Assembly (NCBI GenBank): GCA_963920765.1
Contig: OY987248.1
Coordinates: 5,428,539 to 5,492,538 of the forward strand
DNA: 64,000 nucleotides
DNA from: Ulota crispa
Lineage: Eukaryota; Streptophyta; Bryopsida; Orthotrichales; Orthotrichaceae
Direction: 5' to 3'
Shown here: piece after piece, positions 21,319 to 32,887 of the stretch
Layout of the letters: each line of letters starts with the position of its first letter
Position numbering within the stretch: position 1 is the stretch's first letter
The notes under the pieces: model-generated
Seen by the model: only the letters and a program-made list of their open reading frames with translations
Databases searched by the model: none
What the model was told of the DNA's origin: nothing
Program-made: the position numbers and the translations under genes

Positions 21319-23440
21319 GTAAAGGGAGGGATATTGCAGGAAACCGTGTAAAGTCATGCCTAAGAAACTTACAGAGATTGAGCTGATTATCTGCGCATAC
21401 CCGGTTGAATGAATCCAACACCACGAGGTCTTCAATTAGGCTAACCTTCTACAACTTCGTCTTGATAATATATTCTGTGTACTTGGAACCTGCATCCGCA
21501 GAGGATTTTAAGATAATAGCAATACAGATCATACGGGGTTGCAGGTGCCGTTACAGCATCTCCTATCTACGTTTTGTGGATTTGATTACTGTGCCGTTAC
21601 TGTTATACTGGTCCTGAAGATCAGTATCTTGTCAAGTCCTGTTCTCTGGAAATCACTGTTAATCAGAGGCGAAGTAGAATCACGTGAGAGCCTGCACCTT
21701 GTTGAGATTTTGAGCTTAGGAAATATTAACTATCTGAGGTCAATTGAATGAAAAATCTGAATCCCACTTTCACGTGGCACATTCTGGACCCCGGAATCTC
21801 TGCCTGAACCACCTCTTCCTCTTCCTCTTCCACTTCAGAGTCCTGACACATCCAACGGACGCACGACTTTCGTGGGAATTAGTTCTGAAGTCCTTAACGT
21901 ACCCGCAGAGGCTCAGAAGTCAAGGATTTTGTAGTTGTGGAGGGGCTGTGTCACTGGTCAGAGTTTGAAGAGACAACGTCTGTGCAGTACTCTTATTGGA
22001 GTTTGAGATTACGAACTGTGTGGCTTCAGTTTCACATCAGTTTGACAGCTCTGTATAATAATACGGTCTACAGCGGTGAGCGGCGTTACTGACCATGGCT
22101 GTAGTAAGTGGTCATAAAGCCCCTCAATACCAGTTCGTAGTATTTAAACTACTATCGAAAGCATGCCTACTGTTTCAGGTATTGGTGGAGTCCACACAGA
22201 ACTTGATAAGGTTGCTCGATGCTCAAAACGAAGCTTAAGTTAATGTTTACCGACCTCGAGAAGTGTCGGAAGGTGATATTTCCCCGTTTCAATACCAGAT
22301 ATTTGAAGAAAGTTTCAACCTACGCCACATTGTGTGGCTCAAATCATGATCATCTATTTCCTGCAATGGATGTCGCTCTTCCTTTCAACCACGTCGACAG
22401 ATTCAACTCTCGTTGACCCTGTCTGCAATTACTCTGGATTCCAAAACTTCGGGTTGCAAAGCTCATCCTATCATGTAAGATTTCTCAGATTTTTTCTGGC
22501 TTTATTCCGTATGTGTAGCTTTTTCTGCATTCGTAACATCTTGATGTACTCGTACGGTGCATGACATTTATTCATATGTCCTATTAGTGATGTTTCTTTT
22601 CCTATTTTTTCCTCCTTTTTCTCCCTGCGTGACTCGGGAGTTTTTTGAAAATTTCAAATTCTGCTTTGATTAGGTCAAGTCTTCCAGCACATGGTGATGT
22701 GTGCACGCAAGGACAAGAAAGCGACAATCAGCTCCATGTCAGAAACAGGTGCATGGTTTGAAATCGTTGGATGCGTAGATTACCTTTGACATGAAGTGAC
22801 AACAGAGGTCATTGTCGTATCCCGCACACATTCAGCCACCTTGTCGCCGTTAGACATTCGCAGCTTGAGGCGCTTCTCCACGACTTTCGAGTGTACAACG
22901 CAATGTGAACATCCCCTACACTGCAAACGATAGAGCACCTCAGAAATGTCAATGACTTATTAAACTTTCTCGCATCAAATTAAACAGTGCCAGTATTCTC
23001 GATCAAAAAAGTCGTAGATAGATATTTCTGAGCCGTTCCATGTCTGGCATGCATATTCTAAGCAAAACACCCCCGCACCATTGCAAATTGAAAGAACAAA
23101 TCACGTGGAAACTTAACCTTCGAGAGCCGAGACGCAGAAGAAAGTTAAGATTTCAGGAATAACTGCGAAAAATGCTTCCGAACTTGGACTCGGTATGCTA
23201 ACAGTTTTACGACTACGAGCACATTCCTTCTTTGTCTTCTCTCCTTCTCCGTTTCGAAAACTAACAAACGTGCGCGGAGATTCCAGGGAATAAAATAAGA
23301 AAATTAAAATATACAGCAAAAAATCAGGCAAAAATCGGCTGCAGGAACGGCACAAAACCGAGTGCGAAGGAAGGTTAACTTATCCAGACTTTCAAAAGGA
23401 GGTCAAATGCAGATGCGAACCTCATTCACAGAATTAAAGC
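21319..23440. other. repeat-poor island, part 2, gene content unresolved
   Basis: Host-like unique sequence with several short frames (21405-21617, 21744-21968, 22219-22416) and splice-like motifs (ATCATGTAAG near 22475). None could be joined into a convincing gene or matched to a family. Confidence 0.3.
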
Positions 23441-23441
23441 A

Positions 23442-23984
23442 TCAAATGTGAATCACAGACTCCTTTTTATCTTTGGAGTTCCGTGATAGAAGCTTGCCAC
23501 GTACTGCTAAACCGACTGCGCTCTCTTTATCCTGCAGCCATAAGAAATAAATTAATTGATGTGGTGTGGAAACAAGCGGAATACTGTACCGAAATTGATT
23601 CGTGTGTGAAAGAGGCTGTGACGATGGAATGGCTGTCTGGTGTGATCGTGTGTGCGTGAAGGTGGTGAGTCGAGCCGTAAAGGCAGGGCAGCGGTGCCAC
23701 TCGGCAGCTTTGTAAAGTGCTGCAGACGAATCCTGCGCCAGATGTCCGCGAGAAAAGGAAGAGGAAATGGAAAAAGGGAGGGAAAAGGGAGGGAAATGGG
23801 TGGAGAGGCGAGCGGCTGGCGGGCGGGTAGGTGACTTGGCGGGGGCGGGGCTGGCGTGATGGCGACGGGAGGGCGGGCTTTTCTCGATTTGAAAAAGAGG
23901 ATGCGAACGCTGCGCATAAAAGTGCGGCGTCTGTTGGTCGCCGCACCGACACCGCGTGTATGGGTCAGAGTATCCGCTATGCAC
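23442..23984 (-). other. CpG-rich island, possible promoter and first exon
   Basis: From 23640 to 23960 the sequence is strongly GC- and CpG-rich. A 180-codon minus-strand frame spans 23984-23442 but is Ser/Pro/His-rich and low in complexity, and overlapping frames are open too, so a protein is doubtful. On the plus strand a CATAAAAG box (23916) precedes the CpG-rich GTGCGGCG stretch, as in a core promoter, and the following ATG gives only a 13-codon frame. It most likely marks a transcription start region rather than a coding exon. Confidence 0.3.
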
Positions 23985-24279
23985 CCAGTATCAGTGTTTA
24001 AATTGGAATTTTGTGTTTGGTGCTAATTCGGCGATTGTTTGTTTTTTTGGTGCAAATCTTCTTCTTTCATTTATTTTTTGGTGAAATTCACACACAATCC
24101 TCAACTTTTTAGTGTAAAAAGACATTTAAAGAAAATGATTGTAGTATGACAAGTGGGAAAAGGGGGGTGAAAGCAATCCCTTTGTTGATGCATTCTGGCA
24201 AATTTTGGCAAATCACACTCAATGTTTTCATTGGCTTTGGTGCTAATTTCAAGCTCCTCAAAATGTTTGTAGCTTTCTA

Positions 24280-24507
24280 CACCAAATAGTGCATTTAGGT
24301 TGCCCCGCACTAATTCTCATATCTTACTCTTCTACTATTGTAAAAATTATTTCCATCACTAATTACTGCAAAAAAAAAATTAAAGGGCCTTGCAAGTTGC
24401 AACCACTACAAAGCTGCCAAAAAATAAATTAACAATGTTCAAGTACCATGTGAAATCCAAGCATGGTCAACATATAGTTTGGGGCAACCTAAATGCACTA
24501 TTTGGTG
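24280..24507. mobile_element. TA-type MITE, family J copy 1
   Basis: Ends CACCAAATAGTGCATTTAGG and CCTAAATGCACTATTTGGTG are exact complements, flanked by TA on both sides. It is 228 bp and non-coding. Family members at 27856-28148 and 53882-54265 share both ends. Confidence 0.75.
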
Positions 24508-24509
24508 TA

Positions 24510-24804
24510 GTAGTATATTGCCCAAAACAAAAACACTACTTCCTAGCGACATGTCTGGGTTTTTGAAATATATACAAACTCTACATCTGGCAAAAGGACT
24601 TCTAAAGTAAATAGTTATGGCCACCATAAGTGAAAAAAGAAGGCAAAAGTAATCCTTGGAATAGTGTTTAAATTGGAATTGTGGCAAATTAATTTGATGA
24701 AAACCTTGACATTGGCGCTAAATTCAACCACCATAAAGAAAGATTCGTTTTCTGGCTATATATTGCCTCAACAAAAGCACTGCCCAGTATAGAGGGGGCA
24801 GGGT
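24510..24804. other. spacer between MITEs
   Basis: It holds a degenerate echo (GTGTTTAAATTGGAATT at 24665) of sequence at 23994, on the other side of family J copy 1. Otherwise nothing recognised. Confidence 0.3.
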
Positions 24805-24808
24805 TTAA

Positions 24809-25982
24809 CCCTTAAAGGACGGGCCTACAACCATGGATTTTTCATGGAATTGTAATCATCTTCTAGGAGTTATTTTGGCAATGTAATCAACATCAAAATT
24901 CAATATTGTAATTTTAGTAGAAAGAAGGTATGTGCATACTACATGTATAAAAAAAAAGGAGAAATTACAAATAGGGGCATGAAAATGAAAAATATTACAA
25001 ATAGGGGTTCAATTTCAAAATAATTACAATTAGGGACGCAATTTCAAAATAAATTGTAAATTTATGTAAAAAAAATTTGGTTTGGACATTGGTTGATTTA
25101 GACATATCATATAAAATGTTAGCTAACTTCCAAAGAACTTAAAGGCCTTTCCAAATCAAGCCTAAATAAAGAAATTTTAGTATAGGGGATGGCAATTTTT
25201 GGAAAGGCCTTTAAGTTTTTTGTAAGTTAGCTAACATTTCACGTGATATGTCTAAATCAACCAATGTCCAAACCAAAAAAATTACAAAAATTTCCAATTT
25301 ATTTTGAAATTGCGCCCCTATTTGTAATTATTTTGAAACTGTGCCCCTATTTGTAATATTTTTCATTTTCATGCCCCTATTTGTAATTTCCCCATTAAAA
25401 ATTATTTATAAATTTTGGGGAAAATGGAAATTATTTTAAAATTTTGAAGAAAATGCTAAAGAAATTCATTAATTATAAAATGTGTTCAATTATGCCAATT
25501 TTTTTATTGAGGATGTAAATCATGATGAAGATCATCATGGTGGAATTTTTTTTCCCATGTTGGTAAATTAGAAAAAGTAACCATTCCATGGTAATAGGTA
25601 CTCAACTTGTGACAGTAATAAAATTTTCAAAACTTAAATTTTTTCAAAATCTTAAAGTACAAGGAGAAACTAGATTTGGTAATATTTCTATAGCTTTGTT
25701 ATGCTCAAACTAAAAACACATGATTTTAATAACTCATGTTAAGTTTTGGTAAAAAGATTCTCAAAATTTGAAATACACTACATGGTGGTGCATTTTTACT
25801 ACTCAATTGGCAAGTGTGACTCTTTTGTGAATGTTATACATGCAAAATGTATCTATCTACAAGCTCTAAATTGCACTATTCATATCTCAACGGAATCTTA
25901 GATGAAAAACAATGTTACTCCACTGTCAGAGCACTTTTCAGTCATCCAAAAGCCACAAAATGGTTGCAACAACGTTTAAGGG
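24809..25982 (+). mobile_element. piggyBac-like MITE, family PB-D copy 1, with nested foldback
   Basis: Ends CCCTTAAAGGACGGGCC and AACGTTTAAGGG with perfect TTAA flanks (24805-24808, 25983-25986). Colinear with 55810-57426 after removal of nested elements from both (about 738 and 729 bp). Non-coding. Confidence 0.8.
24958..25393. mobile_element. foldback MITE, family Q, nested
   Basis: Long arms: GAAATTACAAATAGGGGCAT at the left mirrors ATGCCCCTATTTGTAATTTC at the right, with two further ATTACAAATAGGGG units inward. The PB-D copy at 55810 lacks it at the corresponding point (after ACATGTATAAAAA), which is an empty site. A degenerate core copy lies at about 28380-28610. Confidence 0.7.
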
Positions 25983-25986
25983 TTAA

Positions 25987-26262
25987 TTTTTGATTTTGTC
26001 AAGGTAGAGCAACTCACACCCCAGATTGTTGGCAGGTAAGGAAAATCTGGCTGAAATTGGAACAAATGAATGACACACAGAAGTTCATCTAAACAACTGC
26101 TATTATAAGTTGCTTTCATCCAAAATTTGGCGAATTGGAATTCTACTCTCGAAAGGATTTGGCAATTTCATCTTGTTTTTCACACTAATTTCTAAGTGTG
26201 AAGGTCGCCAATGCACTTTCAAGGTAAAATTTAGGCAAACTTTTGCCAAATTATTAAACCCT
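25987..26262 (+). mobile_element. repeat family M copy 1
   Basis: Matches 46010-46720 in reverse (outside its nested element) and 27600-27845 in the same orientation: GATTTTGTCAAGGTAGAGCA, TAAGGAAAATxTGG, GAAGTTCATCTA and the GCCAAATT end. Non-coding, and probably a MITE, but its exact ends and duplication are unclear. Confidence 0.5.
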
Positions 26263-26265
26263 GAT

Positions 26266-26451
26266 CACTAGAAGAAAAACATGTCCTAAACGACTAGTTC
26301 ATGACGACTGCAAATGTTCTAAACAACTAGTTCATGACGACTGCAAATGTCCTAAACAACTATAAAATAACTCAATTACAGTAAAATTGAGTTGTTTAGG
26401 ACATTTGCAGTTGTCATGAACCAGTCGTTTATTACAGGATTTCTTCTAGTG
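26266..26451. mobile_element. CACTA MITE, 186 bp
   Basis: Starts CACTAGAAGAAA and ends TTTCTTCTAGTG. The 3-bp duplication GAT is on both sides (26263-26265, 26452-26454), exactly as CACTA elements make. The body is a foldback around TAGTTCATGACGACTGCAAA, with that segment tandemly duplicated (37-bp unit) in the left arm only. Confidence 0.85.
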
Positions 26452-26470
26452 GATAGAGGCCCGTTATCAA

Positions 26471-26780
26471 GGCCAAGCCACACAGGCCAGAACATGCGTT
26501 CCATACCAATGTTTAATAAAAAACATGTAGCTAAGTTACTAGTTTGCAAAAAAACAATCTCTTTGACTTTCATAGGGCCCACTTTCCTGGTTTGTTCAAA
26601 ACTGTCAGTTTCGAGAGTTTACAAACCAGTGTCTCAAACCTCCTGCCCTAGAATGGTAGAGAGGTTATTTTTAGCTGAACATTAGATGAAAACTTGGAAA
26701 AGTGATCGTCTCCTAGTTTTCCAAAAGTACAAGTTCCTCTTCATCCGTTTCAAACAACTTGTTTTGAGCTTGTGTGGCCC
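26471..26780 (+). mobile_element. MITE family P copy 1
   Basis: GGCCAAGCCACACAGGCC at the left pairs loosely with GCTTGTGTGGCC at the right. Colinear with 52018-52329 (CTCAAACCTCCTGCCCTAGA, TAGATGAAAACTTGGAAAAG). About 310 bp, non-coding, superfamily open. Confidence 0.55.
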
Positions 26781-26830
26781 CAACATTAGCCTTTAAAACT
26801 GGTTTTTTAGTTGGTAGCGCAACAAGCACC

Positions 26831-27590
26831 CATTACACTGATAATGGTATTTAGTGTTATGATACTAATAGTGTTACCTGCACTTTAACTTCACTCACTC
26901 TAAATCTCAACTAGTTTGCATTTAGAGTTACCTTCTTTTTGTGCACACCACTCTTTGTTGCCTTTGTCATATGGAAACTTTGGGAACGTCATGAGGGAAC
27001 TTTGGGATATTCATTGGAAACTTTAGGAATGTAAAATGGAAACTTTGGGAACGTCATGTGGGAACTTTGGGAACTTCATTGGGAACGTTGGGAATGTCAT
27101 ATGGGAACTTTGGGAACTTCATTGTGAACTTTGGGAACATTAGATTATAACATTAAATAAAAAATTTAACCTTTTTTGAAGAAAATAAGTTATGATATTT
27201 TTAAGAAATTACAACAATTTTTTTAAATTTTGGTTTTCAAAATTTTGGATTATTTTGGATTATTTTTATCATTTTTCATCAATGATCGGTGACAATGATA
27301 ATGGACAAACTCAATCCGGCCCAAGTTTGTAGTTTGGGCCAAATAGTTGTTTTGATATTTACTCATGAATATAATTTATATTTTTTTGTTGTAATAAAAA
27401 TGAACCAATTTCTAACACTAAATGTAAACTTGTAAAAAAATTACTCCCAAAAATTACAATAGTTGACAAATAGTGTATAGGTTGAAATTTAGTGTTGGTA
27501 ACATTAAGGGGATTGTTGACATTTAGTGTTGAGGTTTGTAATTAGTGTTGCCAACACTAAATACTATTATTAGTGTAGTGCCACTAGTGC
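26831..27590. mobile_element. CACTA-like element carrying a minisatellite
   Basis: The left end CATTACACTGATAATGGTAT and the right end ATACTATTATTAGTGTAGTG are imperfect complements, extending inward through TTAGTGTT. The CACTAC-type terminus suggests CACTA, but no matching 3-bp duplication was seen. It is 760 bp, with a minisatellite at 26968-27140. Similar ends flank the long-TIR element at 61617. Confidence 0.5.
26968..27140 (+). repeat. imperfect minisatellite (GGAACTTTGGGAAC units)
   Basis: Variants of a ~22-base unit, GGAACTTTGGGAACDTCATN, occur about eight times in a row with substitutions between units. Confidence 0.7.
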
Positions 27591-27599
27591 CACCAGTGC

Positions 27600-27845
27600 A
27601 TGCAAGTAAGGAAAATTTGGATTGAAATGAAAAAATCAACAAAGCGTGCATATTCATCTATAAATTCTACTAATATTAGTATCTTTCATTTGAATTCTAT
27701 TGAATGTAGTGTTAACTTGAGCAAAGATTTGGCAACTTCATCCATTTCTCCACATGATTTTCCCAGTGTAATATAGCTAGTCACTAATCAAGGTAAGATT
27801 TTGACAAAAATTTGTTGGCTTTTTAAACGATGTCTAGTATGTTAA
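27600..27845 (+). mobile_element. repeat family M copy 2, degenerate
   Basis: Parallels 26030-26262 (TAAGGAAAATTTGGATTGAA, CATCTATAAATTCTACTA, AAGATTTGGCAACTTCATC, AAGGTAAGATTTTGACAA). It directly precedes family J copy 2. Confidence 0.45.
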
Positions 27846-27855
27846 ATTTGATTTA

Positions 27856-28148
27856 CACCAAATGGTGCATTTAGATTGCCCCTATACTATTTATTTGACA
27901 TTTTATATTATTTATTTATCAAGATTACAAATAATTTTGTTAATAATTACTATGATAAACAATGGAGGAAGCAAACAGAAGTTGAGCACAGCAACAAGCG
28001 CCAAAACTAAGGAGCAAGGAAGCTATAACTTTACACAAAAGTAGGAATTACTACAATATAAAGAGAGTTTCATGCCCCTCCAAGTTGTCAAGGATGAATC
28101 ATGAGGTAACTTTTCCAAGATAAGGCAACCTAAATGCACTATTTAGTG
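27856..28148. mobile_element. TA-type MITE, family J copy 2
   Basis: Ends CACCAAATGGTGCATTTAGA and CCTAAATGCACTATTTAGTG, flanked by TA. It is 293 bp and non-coding. Its middle (AAGCAAACAGAAGTTGAGC, AAAGAGAGTTTCATGCCCCT) matches family J copy 3. Confidence 0.7.
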
Positions 28149-28150
28149 TA

Positions 28151-29156
28151 GTAAAAGAAAATAAATATAGTGGTGCTTGGATAAGGTCAATGCTTTGGGA
28201 GAGAAAAACTTGTTGATCATATCCAAGCATTGATTTTAAAAAAACACTTCATGCAACTAACATAATACATTAAAAAAAAGTGGGGATCTTGACATTATCC
28301 AAATGTGTCTTTTACAAAGCTTGACTTTATCCGAGCACCACTGTAATAGTATGAAAACAATAACACTGAAGGGCATTGAAAATTTTATAAAGAAGTCACA
28401 AATTAAATTTGGATTTAGATGTTGGTTGATATAAAGACATTTCATCAAACGTTCACCAACTTCAATAGTCTCCGGACGCTCCGGTTTTTCCCCAAGCGGG
28501 GTTTTAAAAGAAACGCTCACCAGCTTCCAAAAAATGATAGAGGGTTCTTCAAGTCGAGCCTATAAAAAAGAAATTATAAGAAACTCAATCAAGGGATGGC
28601 AATCTTAAAATCAAGCTCAAAGAAGGAAAATTCAGCCCAAGGAAAGCATAATTGTCATCCAATGGATTGAATCCTATGGGCTTGACTTGGAAAACTTTAT
28701 TTTATTTTTTGGAACTTGGTTACCATTTGATGGGATGTATCAAACCAATCAATATCTTTTTTCTTTTTTTTTTTCTTTTTTTTCACAACAAAAATATTCA
28801 TGTCCATTGAATTAAAAAAAACATGTTACTTTATATTTTCTATTACAATATCAAGCTTAATCCGTAAAGGATCAAACAATGCTATTTAGCAACAAAGCCA
28901 TTTAGGACAAGCTAGTATTTATAAAATAATGAATATGTCTTCACCAAAAATTTGGAGGATAAGAGCTCAAGGAGCGTCTTTTCAAGGTAATAATTTTCAA
29001 ACCATTTTAATTTGTAAAATGAAAACCATTATGGAATATGCAAAAATTGCTTGCTTGGAGGACATGGACATGCACAATTGTTTAGACTATAACTGAGATT
29101 TTATGACCTTGACTAAAGGTTGAGATGCAAAAAGGACGGATAATGGATTTGAGGTA
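28151..29156. other. spacer with a degenerate family Q core and a solitary TTAA-type end
   Basis: Around 28380-28610 the sequence follows the core of family Q (GTTGGTTGATATAAAGACAT, GGGATGGCAATCTT). At 28857-28873 TTAA is followed by TCCGTAAAGGATC, like the left end of a piggyBac-like MITE, but no matching right end was found. A T-rich run lies at 28750-28785. No gene. Confidence 0.4.
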
Positions 29157-29468
29157 AGGTAGGCGGTTCTAAAATGGTGCATACTCTAAAATGGTGCACC
29201 TCCTCAAATGTATTCAATTTGTATATGTTATTTTTCATGACCCTTCAACAAAATACATGTGATGGACATTTGAGGAGGTGCATCACTTTAGAGACTTATG
29301 GCCTTTCCACTTCAAAATTTCATAACTAATTCCACAAAGCTCCAAAAAATATGAAACATATTGGGTTAGATACCAAGTCCTCTTGTCTTTCAAGGAAAAT
29401 TTAATGAAAATATATTTCAAGAAGTTTCATTTTAGCCCTTAAATGCTCGGTTTTAGAACCTCCTACCT
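29157..29468 (+). mobile_element. TA-type MITE, family G copy 2, without family H
   Basis: Ends AGGTAGGCGGTTCTAAAA and TTTTAGAACCTCCTACCT with TA on both sides (29155-29156, 29469-29470). It is 312 bp and non-coding. At about 29246 it runs straight through the site that carries family H in the copies at 18108 and 48751. Confidence 0.8.
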
Positions 29469-29470
29469 TA

Positions 29471-30271
29471 GGTGCCGTATAAGTCTCCTTCCAAATTTTG
29501 CAAATTAAAGTACTAGGATTTCTTTGTCAAAATTAGTCTTGGCTTCATTCCATGAAGGCAACAAATTTTGCTTATTGCCTATTATTTCAGCTTAGGTGAA
29601 TGTGGCCCTATGTTGATAAAGCTTGTCACAAAAACAATTTTTGGCTAACTTCCTTTTTTCCCTTCCTCCAAAGCTAGCTAAAATCTAAAACTCCATTGTT
29701 CACATTTTGAAAGGATTATTATACATAGAAAACCAAATTTGGTTGAAAAAACAACATTGCATGAGAGTGTTCTTGGTTGATTTCCTATTACAAATATTTG
29801 TATGTATTCCTGAGTTCAAAATGTTATGAGTTTTTTTGGACACATGGATAGTTCTTTTATAAAAAATAATTAAAAAAAGATCAAGCAAGTGAGATTAATG
29901 TGCAAAAGCCTCTCCAAATTAGAGTTGCCTAGGATCTAAATGTTCCCAAAAAAACATCATATTTCACTTCAAACATTATAATTTCACAATCTGAGCAGTC
30001 AGTTTTATTTTATTTTTACTATAGCATAATGAAGTAGTTTACCACTAGATCCTTTGGTAAATAGCACCAGACTATAGTTTTTGCTTTTTTTACTCTTGCC
30101 ACCAAAATAACTCATTTGTAGTGTTTTTTTTGGTAAAACATAGTCAAAGAACTTTGGGGTCAACATATCAGGCCTATATACTAGATGTCTTTAGAGCGTC
30201 TTTAGTCTACCTAGCAAACAAGCCCCATATACCAAGCTAAATTTGATATTCACTGAATTTCAATATAAAAA
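29471..30271. other. AT-rich intergenic DNA, nothing recognised
   Basis: No inverted ends or exon. Short phrases (CACTTCAAACATTATAATxTxACAATC at ~29966) echo the interior of PB-C, so degenerate transposon pieces are likely. Confidence 0.3.
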
Positions 30272-30608
30272 GGGAATTGTTAAAACCACACCCAAAATTG
30301 CTAATGTCACACCATTTGTGAGCATGTAATTTGAGAATTTAATACTTTTTTTTGTCATTCAAGTGGTCCATCATTCATTCAATCACGGTCTACTATATAT
30401 ATATATATATATATATAAATCTTTTGTTGCACCATCACTATTTTTGCTTTAATCAATTCAAAAGTCCTATATTTCTAATTTCAAATTCAAGCACCTCCTA
30501 ATCTTTTGATCATAATCAAAATAATTAGCATTAAATTTGCACACTTCATGCTCAAAGCACACCTTGGGTGTGGTGTTAGCATTTTTGGGTGTACCTTTGA
30601 CAATTCCT
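30272..30608. mobile_element. hAT-type MITE with (AT)n
   Basis: Ends GGGAATTGTTAAAACCACAC and their near-complement ending CAATTCCT. The 8-bp duplication TATAAAAA is exact on both sides (30264-30271, 30609-30616). It shares the GGGAATTG terminus with 5291-5698. 337 bp, with an AT microsatellite at 30394-30418. Confidence 0.8.
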
Positions 30609-30616
30609 TATAAAAA

Positions 30617-31129
30617 TTAAGAAGGTTTTCAAAAATGCCCTCAGGTTCTTTCAAAATATTAAATATACCCCTACATTATATGATGTATTTTTCAATTTAT
30701 TCAAACATTTATGCTTATGAGCATTCTTTAAACAGCATAACAAAAGTTCTTAATAGAATATTATTGAAGTAGCATCATAGTTTTATAAAACTTTACAAAC
30801 AACAACAATTTCTTCCAGAATTGTTTCATTTATTTTATTATTTTTCTATACATGCAGTATTTTATCTACACATACATACTAGTTCTGCATAAAATTTTGT
30901 ATTAGCATTTGTAAGCACATAAATCCATACGACTTATAAGTAATTAAGTATCTGATATTGTATAATACTATGGTTTCTACGCCACAGAACTTAAACATGT
31001 TGAAGGTTATGTTTTATTACAATTTGTTCAGAAAAAAACATTATAAGGATTGAAATGCCAGGTTCAAACTCATTCCAAATAAATCGTATTTTTCTTGGTA
31101 TTTTAGCTACTAATATTTCATGAGGCTTA
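30617..31129. other. AT-rich intergenic DNA, nothing recognised
   Basis: No inverted ends or exon were seen. Confidence 0.35.
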
Positions 31130-31133
31130 TTAA

Positions 31134-31220
31134 CCCTTAAATGCCCATAGGGACAAAAATCGTCCTCGACGAATACATTGGGCCAATGTATTTGCAAATA
31201 TACTCCCAAGCACTTAAGGA
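31134..31220. mobile_element. very short piggyBac-like MITE, 87 bp
   Basis: Ends CCCTTAAATGCCCATAGGG and CCCAAGCACTTAAGGA pair imperfectly, and TTAA flanks both sides exactly (31130-31133, 31221-31224). The smallest member of the TTAA group in the window. Confidence 0.6.
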
Positions 31221-31224
31221 TTAA

Positions 31225-32887
31225 ATTGTTAAACAAGTAGTGGTACTCAAACACTTCACAACTTCACAAAAACTTGAAGTCAACTATGTTAGGTGCAAAC
31301 AATACTGGTGTAATCTTTGCAAAGTAAAATCCCATAAACCACTTGAAATATTTTTCTAGCGAAGAATTTATTTATATTACTAATTTTTTTAATAGAAGCG
31401 AACATGTCATGTTTTAAACATCTAAGTAGAAAAACCCTTAGCTGTAAATGCTTACAAAATAATACGGATTACGATGTTGTTTAAAGGAAACATGAATCTA
31501 TTTTTGATTTCTTTGTGAAATTTTGATGATTATGAGACAATGAGTCACATGAATACTACATGTATCATTCATGGTAATGAATGCAACACATCATAATATA
31601 GATATATTTATTAAAATGATGAAATTTCTCAAATTTGAAATCCCCTAATTTCTACACTTTATTCTACGTCAATGAACTTTGAAAAATTGATTGTTTTAGT
31701 TTTAGTTTTTTTTTTTAAATCCTTAATTTGTCTATCTTGCACAAATTGATAGTCTACAAGTTTGTATTGAAGAATGTAGAAAAGAACTCAACAAAAAGTA
31801 GTAGAACTTGTATTTGGAATAGAAGTAAATAGGCAAATAATCAAGTGTCAAACTATCATAAAGATCAAGTTTGTTAAACGGATTGTCTTGCACTATTAGA
31901 TAGTAGAAACAATCACAATTGTGGTGTCCTATAAGAGTCTTTTGGTGGCCACCAAAATGGATAAATAAATCCCTTAATGTGCCAAAGATTATACTGGCTT
32001 TAATCAAATATTGGCACTAGAATAAAAAAAGATGTGAATGGTGGCATTCATTTATTACAATGATTTTGACATAAATAATAATCAGGATAATTCAAAATTG
32101 TAACAATTTAAACGATGGCCATTGTTGATAAGGATTTAAATGTACCTATTTAAATGAGATTCTATAAACAACGCTTAATACAAGAAAATACTATTTTCTA
32201 AATGATGAACCCTCTACAAGTTAAGGCCCTTAAGTATTGACACTCTTAACATTTATTGAGCTTAAGTTGAGTACATTAGAAGCATGTGAGAACTTGTGTG
32301 AAGTGTCTCTACTTGTATGGCTTTCCTATTGTTGTCCCTATTGCACATCACAAAAATCAAGAATAGAAAATGGCAATTTAGTATTATGTCACAATTTTTT
32401 AATTATTCTCCTACTATTGTACACAATCATAACTAAATGTTACCCTCACAAGTACTAGGTTGAAAATTTTAATATAGAGAAAAATGACCATCATGTAATA
32501 GTGACACACAATGAAAATTGGACATGCCAATGTGAGCCATGATTGTACTCAAAAGGCATAGTAGGGTGTAAGGAATGTTTGTTATCCCAAAGTACAAATT
32601 AAAACAATTAAGGAGACCCCTTGAAAGGGGTTCTTAGGGGCCTTGTGGAGGGCTCATATTTTTTCTAATGAGAGGGCAATTTGCACAAAAAACTCAACCA
32701 TATATGTATTATGTCAGCATAATAAATATGTAATATCACAATATAAGAATACATACAATAATAGTTGTGAATATACATTGTATTTGATTCTTGACACTTA
32801 ACCTTTTATATTTTACTTAAAAGCTGTTGGAGTCATGAAAATCCAAATCTAATGCTACATAATGTATTGTTGTTAACCATCAAAGTT
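31225..32887. other. AT-rich intergenic DNA, nothing recognised
   Basis: Open frames here (for example 31732-32007 minus) lack coding character. No transposon ends found. Confidence 0.35.

Noticed and set aside
23442-23952. Three overlapping minus-strand frames of 121-180 codons
   Set aside because: All three frames are open because of C/T-rich composition; Ser/Pro/His-rich sequence without motifs. Kept only as a possible promoter island.
30394-30418. AT microsatellite as a separate feature of interest
   Set aside because: Ordinary in plant DNA and internal to a hAT-type MITE.
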